DNA of 64,000 nt. Origin: Enoplosus armatus. Taxonomy: Eukaryota; Chordata; Actinopteri; Centrarchiformes; Enoplosidae. A program made the translations under genes and the position numbers. Shown in pieces: positions 36,104-47,914 of this stretch (positions are counted from its first letter, which is position 1; the number at the start of each line of letters is the position of its first letter). Below the pieces are notes generated by a model. It did not search any database. It worked only from the letters and a program-made list of their open reading frames with translations, and was not told the origin of the DNA. The stretch covers positions 23,391,048 to 23,455,047 of the forward strand of contig NC_092190.1 of the NCBI RefSeq assembly GCF_043641665.1. Direction: 5' to 3'.

Positions 36104-39074
36104 TATCACCCTCTCTACTCAACCCTCAGCAAAACATAACCTCAATGTACACGGTTTCCAACGGCAACCGCTGCTAACAGCTCCTTTACACAGGAGGAAA
36201 TAGTGAAACACTTCAGAATAAATGTTCACTGTGAGCAGTGTGTCTCTAAATGGACTCCTGGGTGGCAGCAGGTGAGGGGACAGACGCTGCGTGTGACACA
36301 AATGCGTCAGATGTGGGGGTCTTGGGCAGGAAAACTGCGTTCTGCGGTGCGTCACAGTGCACAACACGTGCACGTGTCTTCACTCAGTAAATGTCAGTGA
36401 TGTTACGTTCCGAACGAACCGAGCCGGTTCATTTTTAGTTTTATCGTTTTTATTGTTTTGCCCAAATTCCACTGCTTGCCCTAAATGCCCCCCCCCCTCA
36501 ACCCCAGCCAGGAGCTTCTGTAAGCTTCTGATCTTTGCACCTCCTAACCTATTTGGTCTCTGTCGATTGACAAAGTCTTCTGTCTGATTGTTTCGTCAAT
36601 ACAGCAGGTTCCGCTCTGAAGTTTGAATGATGGCATGTCCAATAATCGCTCTTTCAGATGTGAAGGCCTGCTGATTCAACCAAATATACATACATCTGAG
36701 GCCGCAAGCCAGTGAGAAGCTCAGAGACGTTTCCTGCAGGGATCCAATCAGAGGGCAGCATCGGCGGTGGCGCATCGCTCTACCTCGACTCAACGCGTCA
36801 ACAGATGTGCGGGAAGTTTACACCAGAGTAATTTACATGCCTCACGCCCCCCCCACCTTCTTGTTCTCAGTGAGAGGACAAACTGTTAGCGTAGCAGAAT
36901 ATTAATTGCCGGGACCAAGTGAAGTGCGAAAAAGACAAAACAAAGAAATAAAAGCTGGCGTTCAGCTTGTCATTCAGCATTGTTTACCCCTTCCACAGCT
37001 GCTCCCTGGTGGATGTAGACGGGAAGTTTTGCAGGAGCTGCAGAAATGACACTATTTTGACATTGCATTTTTACAGGTGACATCTCCTCCAAAACCCCGG
37101 AGGCTAGAGATTTATGCCTACAGTCACTGCGGAGAGGACAGTGACGGCTTCAGCGCCGTTGTTTTATGACTCCGAGAGCCCTGAATATCCCACGCCTCCC
37201 TCCTCCTCACTGCGCTGCCACTTCCTGGGCCGAGGCGGCGTGTCGGCACACGTCTCCATGTGTAGATCGACACGCGACTGAACGCCACTCCTTCACCTGA
37301 ATCCCTTTTCTTTCTTTTTTTTGTTGAGTCAATTTGTACATGCAGATCTAGTTTCCTCATTAGGTTTGATTTTTGTCACTTCAAAACCCGGGAAGATGAA
37401 TCGCTCCATCTGCCGAGCGGGAAGGGGAGTTTCATTTCACATCTCGCCACGCTTTCTTTTTCGCACGCAAAACAACGCAAAACTCGGGGCAACCTCCAAT
37501 CTGTAAATTGTCAATACGAGCTCAGTGCCTCATTCCCATACGCTGCTGGGGTGATCTTCACCCCCCCCCCCAAACAAAAGAAAAAAGAAACGCAAAATGA
37601 GAAACCTCTGAGGGATTGTAGCAGACTCAGCAGACATGAGTGAGCAAGAGAGACGCTCCCTCAAGCTGTCTGCCATCCATCAGTGGCTCGGTGACATCCT
37701 TCCTTTGCAGCCTGCTCTGCTTGATGCCCCCCCCCCCTACATGCTGATGAGCGGCGATGGCAGGAGGTGTGAAATGCACTAGACTCCGATCTGCCTCAGC
37801 ACAGACACACTGGTTAATTCTGGGAAGGTGGGAGAAGATATGGACGGGAGGGAGGGGGGCAGAGGTGAGACGTGATATCATCCTCTCAGAGTTGCCTTTT
37901 CACAGATGACATGTCATTCCACTCCACAAAACTCCTCCCGTTTAATGCCTTCCCTTCCTGACCCCCCCCCCCTTTCCCCCCTTGCATTTAGCCTCCGTCC
38001 TGTGATTTGCTTGTGGCTCTTCTCGCCCTCTCCTCTCTCTTCCTCCATTCCACGTGTGACAATGCATCCTCCATTAAGTCTTTATAGGTTGATGGAAATG
38101 TCGTAAGGGCATTGAGACAGCCATACATCACCCTATTCACTCCCTCCTTCTGCTGAGCTTTCATTTTCCTTTGCTCCCCCCCCACCCACTCCATCACAAT
38201 GCAGAGCCAGATCACTGTCTGCTCAGGATCACCACATTACCCAGCCCCATATAACATACTGCCGCCCCCCCCTCACCCGCCTCATTAATGCCTCCGTCTT
38301 CAGACATGAAACTGCCATAATCTATACTCGCCACAAAAGCACAGCTGCTCTGGGTCTGCATGTAAGTGCAGGATTTCCACTCTGACGCAGCTCTGCTTTC
38401 TCCTCAGATCCGCGCGCCTCCAGGGAGATCCGGGCTGCCGTAGGTGTATCAGTCCTAATGCAGCGCTAGCGCACATCAGCTACAGGGATTTACAGGAGAT
38501 CTGCTTATTTTGGAGAGATTTTGATAACCGGGAAGAATAAGCTATTTTCCCATTTCCTGTAACTGCCAGCGTAGTCACCTTGGAGGCTGCCGAGGTGTGG
38601 GTGTAATAGGAAAGGGAGCAGTGTCAGGTGATGAAATGAGTGTGTGTTAGCCGCGCTGAGCACCTGCTGGTTCCCTGTTCTCCACCCTGTCCCCTTATCA
38701 CATTACAGCTCGGATAGATGGTCCCCGGACCCCAGAGGTAAGGGATTAATTTGTTTAAAGCTCCGCAGACTGCTTTGACTGACCTTGCTCGGGCAGGGAG
38801 GAGGGAGAAAAAAAGTGATTTTTCTCTCTCGTTCCCGAACTGCCCACCCGCCCGGAGGGAGAGGAAAAAGATTAAGAGAGCGAGGCCGTATCTGTCCTTT
38901 CAGAAAACTAAAATCACAAAGTAACGCAGCCACAGTCAAACAATACGTCTTGTTTGCATAACTAGCGTGCTAACTCCGTGATTTCACCATCAACAGACCC
39001 CGGCCAGAGTCCAATTCTTCATATCTTACTGTTTTCATTTGTTTCCAAAAAGACGACAGTATCTGATACGGGGA

Positions 39075-39095
39075 GGGGGGGGGGGGGGGGGGGGG
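39075..39095. repeat. Poly-G run (21 bases)
   Basis: Twenty-one uninterrupted G residues, preceded by 'ggggaa'-type sequence. It is one of the longest G tracts here, together with 53931-53949 and the C tract at 63391-63413. Confidence 0.95.
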
Positions 39096-40384
39096 TTACA
39101 TTTGCAATGTAGAGCTTTATCCATCTCCACTGGAATGAGGATGTGTATGCACCCCAAAAGTGTGTGTTTTCTTGTTTCGAGAAAGCCATCGCCACACTCA
39201 CAAACTCTGCAGCTGCATTTCAATATGACATCATGTCTGCTGTATGTCTCTTTTGCCAGTTACGGGTCAATAGCTCTTTTCTTTTCCAACAGCACTAAGG
39301 AGAAAACTGGCTTTTATTGTATATTTTCCTTTTTGTCAGTAAATCCAATAAAATGACAATAAAACCAACTGACTCTCAATCTGTCTGTGGGCCCAAGCCT
39401 ATTCTTCTTCCCTCCTCCTCCTCAAAACGTAAATCTTCACAAACGGCTCACAAATAAAAGTTCAAATCTTGCATGTGTTCATCACGGCAGACGTTGTCGG
39501 TCTCGGGTGTCGTACAGATGAGGCACAAAGCCGAGCCGCGGCAGATGGGGGAGAAACCTTAGAGAATTCAATTCCACCTGACATCATTTGCAGTTGCAGG
39601 TGCATGCTGCAAGGCTTCCTATTATTCTTTTGGATCTGATCTGGAAAAAAAGAAGAAGAGACCCAATCTAAAACTGGACCTGAGGACCTGAGGAGACCCC
39701 ACCAGACCCAAATCAAGACATCAATTAATACGTTGTTGCAGGTTGAACAGAGTAGCACCAGATGCCATAGACAATCCGTGAACCAGTGCATACACTGCGT
39801 GGCCAGGGGGAGGCCGGGGGGGCCAAGTGTATGTGGATACTAGGAACCGAGTGGACTTCTAGCATGTGGGACTGAGTCAAAATAAACGACGGCGCTCGTG
39901 TTCGACACGGTGTGCTCAAGATGAATAAGTTATATCAGGCTTTGGACACACACATAATACTTGTTAGTAGGTTCTAATGGGATGTGGAACATGACCAGAC
40001 TTCCCCTTTAGTAGGATAACAGTTAAGAATAGACATGTCGGGTATGGTTACGTTTCTGAGGGTAAAAGGGTCAAAGGTTTAGTGTTTTTTAGCGTTTTCA
40101 TGTATTTTAAGTGGCCTCAGACAAGAAGTTAAGTCTAAACAATCGAATCTGACAAAGCCGCCACTTTGACACCGACAATGTTGTGCGGTCAAGTGCACAG
40201 ATGCTGCTTTAATTAATTTAATAAAGCGGAAAAAACCTAAACTGAAAATATGGTCTGAATGACGGGGTAATAATGTCTACGGAAATATCCAATTACATCA
40301 AGGTTTTCAACCTTTCCACGCATGACGCATGCACAGAAATGCACGCACTCACACACACGTTAAATCCCCATCACTCTTGCGTTT

Positions 40385-41510
40385 ATTAGTCACGTCACAG
40401 GCCCGTGAGATGAGCGTGCTATTCGGAAGGTGTGGCTGTCAACATCAATAAGAGCCTCCCAGCGTGAGGGGCCATTAATACCAAAGTAGCCACTCCGCAT
40501 GTTGTCAGATATGAATAATGGTTTGCATAACAAATCATTTCGCTGTCTGACAGATATCCCAGCGTCTGCGCGGGCCGAGGCTGCGGCTGCAGCACTTTGC
40601 TCCCATCAGCCGCCCCGCCACTTGATCAAAGCTGAAGTTGAGGGCCCGAGGAACGGCGAATTGGCGAAACAGATTTTTCCCCCCCCCACGCGGATGACAC
40701 CTTGTTTCTGTGGCCACAGAGAAGATAATACAGGGAAAGGTTACGCGCCGAGGCGACGGGATGAATCACCAGCCGTCATGAATAGTTAGTGTCCCACAGC
40801 TGGGATGTAATGATGTTTTCTAATCATCCTCGGAGGCCGCTGCACCTCATCTCTCACCGATGGCATCTTTGTGACAAATGCAATTTGACCAGAAGACAAC
40901 AACCTGTATCCCCTGTCAGCGAGCAACTTTCCACATCAATCTTGGCACAAAACACGGGCGGTTTTTATCTGCCCTCATAAACAGGGCAGTCAGGACAACA
41001 TCTGGGCTATTTCTAGCCTTTCTAAATGAAATGGAATCTATGGTCACTAATGGAGGAAAATAAACTTGAATATATGATCGGACGGGATTCATTTTCCAGC
41101 TCTCATTGGAACACAATGAGATCCTCTCTTGTGTGGTCGGCGGAGTGAAGCGTCTCAGCATGCCGTCATGAACAGTTCTAGGAGCGCGCCATGCAAGGAC
41201 AGGACGGCTGACAGCCTGCTGAATGGAGAAAACTGGCAGAGGGATGGAGGAGCAGTCACAGAGAAACCAGGTTATACGCTGCACCGCATGGCCTGTACTG
41301 TAACACTGCGGGACGCCCATGAAATGGGTCGCTGGTGGCCCGAGTGTCTGGAGAGAATTCAAAATCTATTTGAAGTTTTGGTGCAGAGAGAAAATGCACA
41401 GGCGAACTTAAGCTGTACATATTCTATTTCACAAGTCAGGGCCATTTCATATTCACGCATTACTGGATTCATTTTGGATTCATTGTGCTGAGTGAGCTGT
41501 CATTTTCTCG
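40385..41510. promoter_or_regulatory. Conserved-looking non-coding block (possible enhancer)
   Basis: Balanced composition, few simple repeats and many transcription-factor-like cores: 'tcaacatcaataagag', 'ggccattaatacc', 'atgaataatggtttgcata', 'gtctgacagatatcc' (TGACAG, a MEIS-type core) and 'ctaatcatcct'. Overlapping frames of 120 codons (plus, 41129-41491) and 148 codons (minus, 40916-41362) are antisense to each other, with no domain. Dual-strand openness with non-coding texture suits a constrained regulatory block. Inference only. Confidence 0.3.
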
Positions 41511-41919
41511 ACTTCTGCAAAAAGTCACAAGCAGCTGAAATATATATATTTTTAATGGAATGAACTTATCCAAACGCTGCCAGACTGTGAATGTTTTACT
41601 TCCAACCTATTCTGCTGTTGATCGCCGATTGGCTGCGTTCACAAACAGTGACATAATTAATCAGCACATTGAACGCAGCCTCGTCAACATTCATTTGAAA
41701 TATAAAGTTGTGATGTTGGTAGCGGTTGTTGGGTAATGATCAAGTGGCTGAACTCAAGGCACTAAAATTCACTCACCAGCTTCAGCTTTGCTTCATAAAC
41801 CTGGAATGAATATTATTGATGAAAGCATCACTGTTAAACCAAAACTAAAGCAGTCAAGAGATATTATGCAGGACAATATACACGTCTGTGCTTTCATGGA
41901 TTATCCCTTAAGACCTTAG
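41511..41919. other. Unique non-coding sequence
   Basis: No feature recognised. Composition turns more AT-rich before the transposon cluster starts. Confidence 0.5.
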
Positions 41920-42340
41920 ACAGTGTAAAAGAAGTGGACGGAGCCGCTGTGACGTCACCCATTGGTTTGTGGACCGCTACGTTTTGAAGCCTCCAGTTTG
42001 GCATTTTGGTTGTCGCCATGTTGGGGGGGTGGTTTTAGGGCCAGAAGTGACCACATTTGGTCGAGAGGGTGGAGATCTGAGAACCAGAGGACACTATGAA
42101 CGCCTACTTATACTGCCAACCTGACAGCACCTAAACCCTAAAGCATACCCTGCTTTATCACCATTTTGCTCTAAATGGGACCATAATTTACTAAATGAAC
42201 ATCGTGCTGTATTGAAGACTTGAAACTAGCGACTGAGACCATAAAGTCATAAGGAAAATGTTTACTGGGGTAATAAATCAAGTGAGAAGTTGCGTCATTT
42301 TCTCATAGACTTCTATACAATCTGACATTTTTGGCCCATA
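41920..42340 (+). repeat. Abundant acanthomorph dispersed repeat ('tgacgtcaccc...aagcctcc')
   Basis: Landmarks are 'gctgtgacgtcacccattgg', 'ttttgaagcctccag', 'tgtcgccatgttgg', 'cctaaagcataccctgcttt', 'ctctaaatgggaccataatt', 'ttgaagacttgaaactagcg', 'aataaatcaagtgagaag' and 'catagacttctatacaatc'. I recognise this ordered series from many acanthomorph fish sequences. It has no coding frame and its transposon class is not settled here. A perfect palindromic TGACGTCA lies near the left end. Confidence 0.7.
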
Positions 42341-42439
42341 TTGAATAAAATCGGACTTTTCATCTAGTGCCAGCATCATGTTTGACTACAAGCTAAACTG
42401 AACGAAAATATAAATGCTGTAACGACTGGATTCACAGAG

Positions 42440-42575
42440 GAGGGGAGCCAAAAGCACGACTCAGACTCAAAGTCAGTCTTTACTGAAAAAACAGGCAGGG
42501 TTCGGTAACACGGGTGAACACTTTTTTGCGTGGGGTCACAAGCCAAAAAGGTTGGGAACCACTGGTTTAATCTGT
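42440..42575 (+). repeat. Two adjoining dispersed-repeat fragments
   Basis: The first (about 42440-42515) contains 'cagtctttactgaaaaaac', like a common fish repeat. The second (42525-42575) contains 'ggggtcacaagccaaaaagg' and 'ttgggaaccactgg', a tail motif widely seen in vertebrate dispersed repeats. Boundaries are approximate. Confidence 0.5.
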
Positions 42576-42604
42576 AACAAGGTGTTTTTTATAAACTTTC
42601 TAAT

Positions 42605-42800
42605 GTAAAATGTGAATCAGTAAAGTAACTAGTAACTACAGCTGTCAGATACTGTGGATGTAGTGCTGTAAAAAGTACAATATTTCCCTCTGAAATATAG
42701 AGGAGAAGAAGTAAACAGTGGCACGAAAGTAAAATACAAATGTATGAGAAATGTACTGTACAGTACTTTGTTACTTTCCACCAGTGATCCTAAGTACTGT
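42605..42800 (-). repeat. Dispersed fish repeat rich in 'tacttttact', copy 3
   Basis: It reads 'agtaactagtaactacagc', 'tacaatatttccctctgaaa' and ends 'tttgttactttccaccagtg'. This is the family of the copies at 1120 and 7190, in opposite orientation and covering a partly different part of the consensus. 'gtactgtacagtac' near 42756 is a local palindrome. Confidence 0.6.
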
Positions 42801-43975
42801 AGTTGTTGCCTTATTGCACAGATTGGTTGATGGAAAGGAAAGGTCACAGAAATTACAAACCTAGCTGCAAAACAAGTTTCAAGAAGATAGTTCCCTGTTC
42901 GATAAAAGCAACCATACTGACATTTTAATAAAAAAACACAGGAAAGCGAACGATCTGTGAGTCATGAGGTCAAAGTGAACCTTCGACCTTCAATTAAAAA
43001 GACACGCTGTCATCACCCCATCGTGGCCTTCAGGATGTCAGGGCCGGGGTGGGAGGTTGAGAAATTCTCTCTCTCGGACTCGGCGTGTCAGCAAATGTCA
43101 CAGTCATATTCTCCCTGCCCGGCCGGCGCTGCAGCGTGTCTCTGTCCTGACATTTAAACTCCCGCAACACAGGTTTCAAAAGTGGAAGTGCACTCTGGCA
43201 CTTCAAACTCCTGTGCCTGGACGTGAGACGGGATCAAAAACACGCAGTGGTGAGCGGCCCCGGCGTTGTGCATCAATCAAGTGCAGATCCGTTCACCTTC
43301 AGCTTCCCGTTGTGGGAGACGATCGAATGGGGCGATTTTGTTTCTGTGCGGTTGCATCAGCTCCGCTCTAATGAGACGGTGAGGGGTGTGCAGGTGCAAG
43401 CAGGCCAGTGGACTGATATCGAAGTCCTCATCAGGCCTGGGAGCCTGGAGTCGCTGACTTGGAGGCTTTTTTTGTTGGTCTATATTGCTGAAGCACCGTT
43501 ATTGCATTTCCCTCTGTGAGCCTTCCAAGGTGTCAGTCGAGCCGTCTGCCTCTTCCTCTGCTGATGAGATCACAGGTACTCCCACTGTAGCTGATGTAGC
43601 AACATGGAGGGGGGGGGGGGGTGTCAGAGATCATTATGAGTGGCAGGGGTATTTGCTTATACTGCTGGAGGTTGTAGCAGCCCTGGTCAATTTAAAAATC
43701 CCAATTCATTAATTTTTCCCACTTACATTCGTATTCTATTTTCTTTCTTCCTTTCTTTTTGGTTTTTGTAAGACATGTCTGGGGGCAGGAAAGAGAGGAA
43801 GAGGAGATGCAACACGAGTCGTGTACATTTCAGGTTGGTCTTCATGGCCTGGTGCTGCAATTGTGCACGGATCATGGTGCAGAACCAAATTAGTGTACTG
43901 TAACGCTCACCTTCAGTGTCTTTGATGCACTTATGTACCAGTTTTAGGTTATTACAGTATTTGAAATAATCCATA
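42801..43975. other. Non-coding sequence
   Basis: No recognised gene. A G run lies at 43609-43621. The frames at 42957-43712 on the plus strand overlap each other in different phases and show no domain. Confidence 0.5.
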
Positions 43976-44045
43976 CACTATATCCTCCTGGGACCCGAGG
44001 GAAACTAGTGTCTTCCATTATCTTTTTTTTTGTGGTTTGTCAATC

Positions 44046-45417
44046 TTACAATTTAATGCAGAGAAACATCTTGCATTTGGTACACATCATGTACATCTTG
44101 CTTTTGCATCTTTCTGCATGCTTGATATCCACCATCTCTGGCATGTGCGTGGCGCCTAGTCTGCGCACAGATGGTTGTGGTTGTGGGATCCTCACTTTGG
44201 TTGGTGGCACATACTCTTCTTCACTGTCTTCACTGCTGTCATCAAGTTCTTTACATTCCAACAGTTCTTCAGCCAGGTGCAACTTGAAGTCCAGGTACTG
44301 TTGGGTGTTCTTCGCTGGTCGGTTAAGCGCTTTGCTGTCAGACTTGGAGTTTGTGACGGCAACATCAAAGATGTGACTAATAACACGCGACGTCCATTTT
44401 TTGGTCCTGCTTGACATGCGATAAAAGCTCAGCATGCGGTCACATAGGTCCACGCCCATGTTGTCATTGTACTGTCTGATCACTGCTGGTCTTCTCACCT
44501 GGACCTGGACTCTTTCTTTGTTGGACCATCTGGTGCAGATATCCTCAGGATCTTTCCCGTGTGCGGTGGAACCATTTTGTGATTGCCAGCTCAGGACTCT
44601 TTCTGACCACCGACACTGATGCTCCTCTCCCCTCTTTTTGCAACTACTTGTCTCCTGGCAGCTGACACAGCTTTGGGATTCGGTTCTTCATGATGGTTCC
44701 AGTTGCTGGAAGGCCTTTTGCCAGCAATGCATCCGTGAGATCAATCGTTGTGAAGTATCGATCAAAGAATAGGTGACTTCCTGTGGGAACAGATTCAACC
44801 ATGCGTAGGACTGCCTACTAGAATGCCTAATCTTTGGCCTCTGAATGTATTCTTCCCTTGGTACACTTCAAAATCCAACATTAAACCATTTGAAGGACAA
44901 AGACCTTAAGGCCAGTAGGGTTTGGCTTGCCTGGAACATATTGCCTGACTGGACAGCGGCCCGTGAAAGGGATGATTTGCTCATCAGTGCAGACCTTCTC
45001 TGACTTCAGAAGCCTCACACAGTCAAGTAATGGCCTTACTCTCCAAAGAATGTCTGCCTCTTTTGTTTCCTCTGTTACATCCAAGTCGTTGACCAACTTG
45101 AGTGAGCTTCTCAGCTTAAAGAACCTATCCCTTTGCCATTTTGCTGCTTATGACTGGCACTTTTGTTTTTTTGGCCCAAAACATTTTAATTCTGGGAATA
45201 GCCAAGGCAGGCCATGTGGACTGATATGCCAAAGAAGATTAGTAGTATTCAGAGACACTCCTCTAGTTTGTAGCTCTCTTTGATTCGTAAATGCTGCCAA
45301 ATCTTCAAAGACTTTGTTGTCAATGTACTGGGAATTGGACTCCAGTCTGCACGAGTTGTATGGTCATCTTGACAAACAGGAAGCCCAGGTAGCACAGGTG
45401 TGAATCTATTATAATAG
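44046..45417 (-). pseudogene. piggyBac-like transposase core, broken
   Basis: PiggyBac transposases cut and paste their element at TTAA using a DDD catalytic core. Motifs read in family order on the minus strand: a 'VPVI..K.A..RF..LR'-type segment near 45150 (frameshifted); [13 protein letters not shown] and [19 protein letters not shown] (45096-44881); [20 protein letters not shown] and [20 protein letters not shown] (about 44830-44660); then a frame open from about 44650 to 44046 with EDICTRWSNKERVQVQVRRP, YNDNMG-VDLCDRM and SFYRMSSRTKKWT, an acidic stretch, and a C-terminal CKSKMYMMCTKCKMFLC cysteine cluster. The family's usual GGVD has lost one Gly. At least three frameshifts plus stops (several near 44800-44870) make it non-functional. 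The Asp of FDRYF and of VDLCD, both at conserved acidic positions, are kept. Confidence 0.85.
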
Positions 45418-45834
45418 AAAAAAACACCAATAAATGAAAGGTAATAACAGGAATAATAATTAAACCTCACACTAATCTAACTGGATTAAATGTACTAATG
45501 TAATAGTGCATCATTGGGACAATTGGTCTCCTATTTCCTACTGTACTCATAAGCACAAACTTTGTGTTCTTGAGGCAATTTGCATATATTTCATGACATC
45601 ACTTGGGAAATCTTTAAACTTAAAGGATCACTGATCAGTATCACTGATACACAGCAATGTTTCTGCATTATGGGTGTTACATTACATGGAATTACTCCTT
45701 TACTGTAAAAAATATAATTTATAGTATTTTGTTACCATGAACATCAATAGTGGCTAATGGCTGAAACTGAATATATTATCCTGGGACTAAATAAAACATA
45801 CTTGCTACTACTACTTGCTCCTATCACAGAGGAC
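45418..45834 (-). other. Probable intron of the piggyBac relic
   Basis: AT-rich sequence separates the acidic N-terminal part from the core. Reading the minus strand, a T-rich tract ending 'ctattataatag' (to about 45418) gives a plausible acceptor directly before FTPVLPG, the start of the core. The donor near 45835 is less clear, because the N-terminal frame runs into a stop there. Confidence 0.4.
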
Positions 45835-46002
45835 GACGTCTTCCCTGCTCATCCCTGTCTGTCTCTGAGTCTGCATCTTCCTCCTCTTCTTCTATCACAG
45901 GTTCAAACTCCTCCTCAGGTACAAATCTGAATCTCCCTCAACTATCCGGTGAAGAATCCTCTCTGCTTCAGTTCTGTCTCCTACAACACTGTGGACAGTC
46001 AT
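45835..46002 (-). pseudogene. piggyBac-like transposase, acidic N-terminal part
   Basis: From an ATG at 46002-46000 the minus strand reads MTVHSVVGDRTEAERILHRI and then VEGDSD. After one frameshift it continues with an acidic run (PEEEFEPVIEEEEEDADSE) and ends in a basic QGRRRPL before a stop. Acidic low-complexity N-termini are usual in piggyBac transposases. The position, orientation and spacing upstream of the core support one gene. The frameshift would stop translation after about 33 residues. Confidence 0.6.
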
Positions 46003-46394
46003 TGAGCACATTAAGATGGTCTTGGTTGTCCTCTATAATTGACATTCATTAAAGGGCTATTATTTCAAAACAGCAATAATTTAACTGCTTTCAGAACTAC
46101 ATATATATTTCCTAACATGTTAATAAACAAGAACATGTATGATTATCATACAATAAATAAACAATATTTGGCTTACCTTTCCTCTTTCCATAAAATGTGC
46201 TTGCTCTTATGCCGTCAATATTGGATAGAAAGAAAGAGGACGTTCCCAGGATGTCTTTACAGGAGGGACTGATAGAGTAGCTCAAAAGATTAAAAGGAGA
46301 GGCATATGAGCAAAATGTCCACTACTTAGGACGCAAGTCAGTGGGCTGGATATCCTCCTGAGACCCAGCAGTGTGACAAAGCGAACAGTTCAGT

Positions 46395-46850
46395 TCATTG
46401 TGCTTTTACCATATGATAATACACCGACCACTTAGACCATCTTTTATCAAAGAGTTTCAAGTTTCCCCTTATTTTATAAGTGAATTCCTCCATCTGATAT
46501 ATTTGTTGAACCGTTTCTCTCCATTTGTCTATCAAGGGACATGTTTTTAGGAGCCAGTGTCTTGTTATCTGTTTCAGCGCTGTTATACGCAGTGTCCTTG
46601 ACAAATATTTATCATTTTCATTTTGTCCACCGTTTTGCCTAACAGCATAAATTCTGTATTCAAGTGAATAACATTGAAAATAGTATTAATTTCCTTCTGT
46701 ATATTGTTCCAAAACAACTGTAATGATGGAGAACTAAAGCTGGCACAGGATTCACCGCACTCCCTCCATCTCTTTGATATTAGCGGAGGATTGGAGCCAA
46801 AGTGAACGGCTCCAGGTTTAAAGTTAGCTTCAGGATTGATTTCAAATGTC
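46395..46850 (-). pseudogene. L1-like LINE ORF2 C-terminal fragment
   Basis: Two overlapping minus-strand frames make one relic. The first reads KRWRECGESCASFSSPSLQL with FWNNIQKEI, then FMLLGKT. The second reads ITALKQITRHWL, then DKWRETVQQIYQMEEFTYKI and FDKRWSKW, with the stop at 46395. Known: L1/Tx1-type ORF2 proteins end with a 'CWR.CG....H.FW.C..I..FW' segment, then 'AARKLITR.W', then 'W......I..ME.LTY.LR.....F...W..W'. The order and wording match well. A frameshift near 46600 separates the parts. Only the last 150 or so residues of a protein of over 1,000 are left, as is typical of 5'-truncated insertions. Confidence 0.75.
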
Positions 46851-47914
46851 ACACCACAGGGTGATTTGCTAACCAAAAAGGCATGCACCCAAGTCAGGTC
46901 CTCACACTTTGTTTAGATTTTGCTCATGCAGTTTGCAGTTTATTACAACATGTCTGACCACCCGTGTTAGATGACCTTGTAACACGACGGATATGCAGTG
47001 TGTGAACTACTATATGTTTAATCTTTCATGGACAATTTCTCAGTGCAATCTGAGCATGGGGGAAAGAAAAATGATTTGCAAAGATGGAAGAGATTAAATT
47101 GTGCTAAAGTAAAGGAGAAAAAAAAAAAAGAAAAGATGGATAACCACAAGTGGGAATTAACAATGGCCAGTGAAATAAATCGGAGGAGGGGGGGTGTCGT
47201 GGCTGGTGTCAGGAAATAGTCAGAGGCAGAAAGGAGTAATCTGATTGCAATAGGACATTACTCTCTGCCCGTGTCCTGGAGGAAGAGCAGAAAGCGGCTG
47301 TGTCCTCTCTTAAGTCCTCTTCCCATTAGGCCTTGCATCGTTTGGGAGATTAATAGGGGCTCACGCGTGAACACTGCCACATTTGTCAGCTGCTTCATCC
47401 GATAATATGGGGCTGCGGGCGTGCCTTCTCCTACCTCCACTTTAAAAAAGGACCTTAAAAAGGTCACAGTGGGAGATGCTGGGAAATGGAAAAAGGTGCA
47501 AGAAACACATACAGCCCTGCAAAAATAACATACAATGAGGCTTTTTATTCTGAAAGTTAAATACAGACAGAAATGCTGTTGCTGTCATAAATCAAAAAAA
47601 TCATCATTACCAGGATAATCCGTTTGTTCAAGACAGACATCACTGCACTGTACAGCCAAACCCCATCTGTCTCATCTGTGGCTTTATCTGCATTCATTAA
47701 GGGCTGCATGGAGCTTGTTTGATCATGCCATTGTGCTGCATCACAACATTCCTCAGAGAGAGAGAGAGAGAGAGACATCCCAACAGATGTCAAAAGACAG
47801 AGAGACACGGAAAGCAGATGAAAGCCTGAGAAGCCTCCCTGGGATTGCAACCATAACTCATGCCAGTGTTTATTTCTCTGTGCGCTGTTGATTTTGGGTA
47901 TCATAGTGGATGTG
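46851..47914. other. Non-coding sequence
   Basis: No gene recognised. A (GA)n tract lies at 47756-47774 and an A-run near 47119. Confidence 0.5.

Larger units (their letters stand above)
35171..40384. other. Unique non-coding sequence with simple repeats
   Basis: There is no gene with a recognisable domain. Simple repeats are (AC)n at 36080-36103, C runs near 37560 and 37730 and a G run at 39075-39095. 37900-38290 is rich in pyrimidines on the plus strand. I see no transposon protein. Confidence 0.55.
43981..46366 (-). mobile_element. Decayed piggyBac-family DNA transposon
   Basis: This span holds a two-part piggyBac-type transposase relic on the minus strand (46002-45835 and 45417-44046). 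At the two ends lie near-identical 16-mers, 'tatcctcctgggaccc' (43981-43996) and 'tatcctcctgagaccc' (46351-46366), both in the same orientation. True terminal inverted repeats and flanking TTAA target sites, expected for piggyBac, could not be located. The outer limits are therefore the direct repeats rather than proven element ends. An L1-like fragment starts 29 bases beyond the right limit. Confidence 0.65.

Noticed and set aside
40916..41491. 148-codon minus and 120-codon plus frames
   Set aside because: Mutually antisense, with no domain; better explained as a repeat-poor non-coding block.
44008..44376. 122-codon plus-strand frame
   Set aside because: Antisense shadow of the piggyBac relic.
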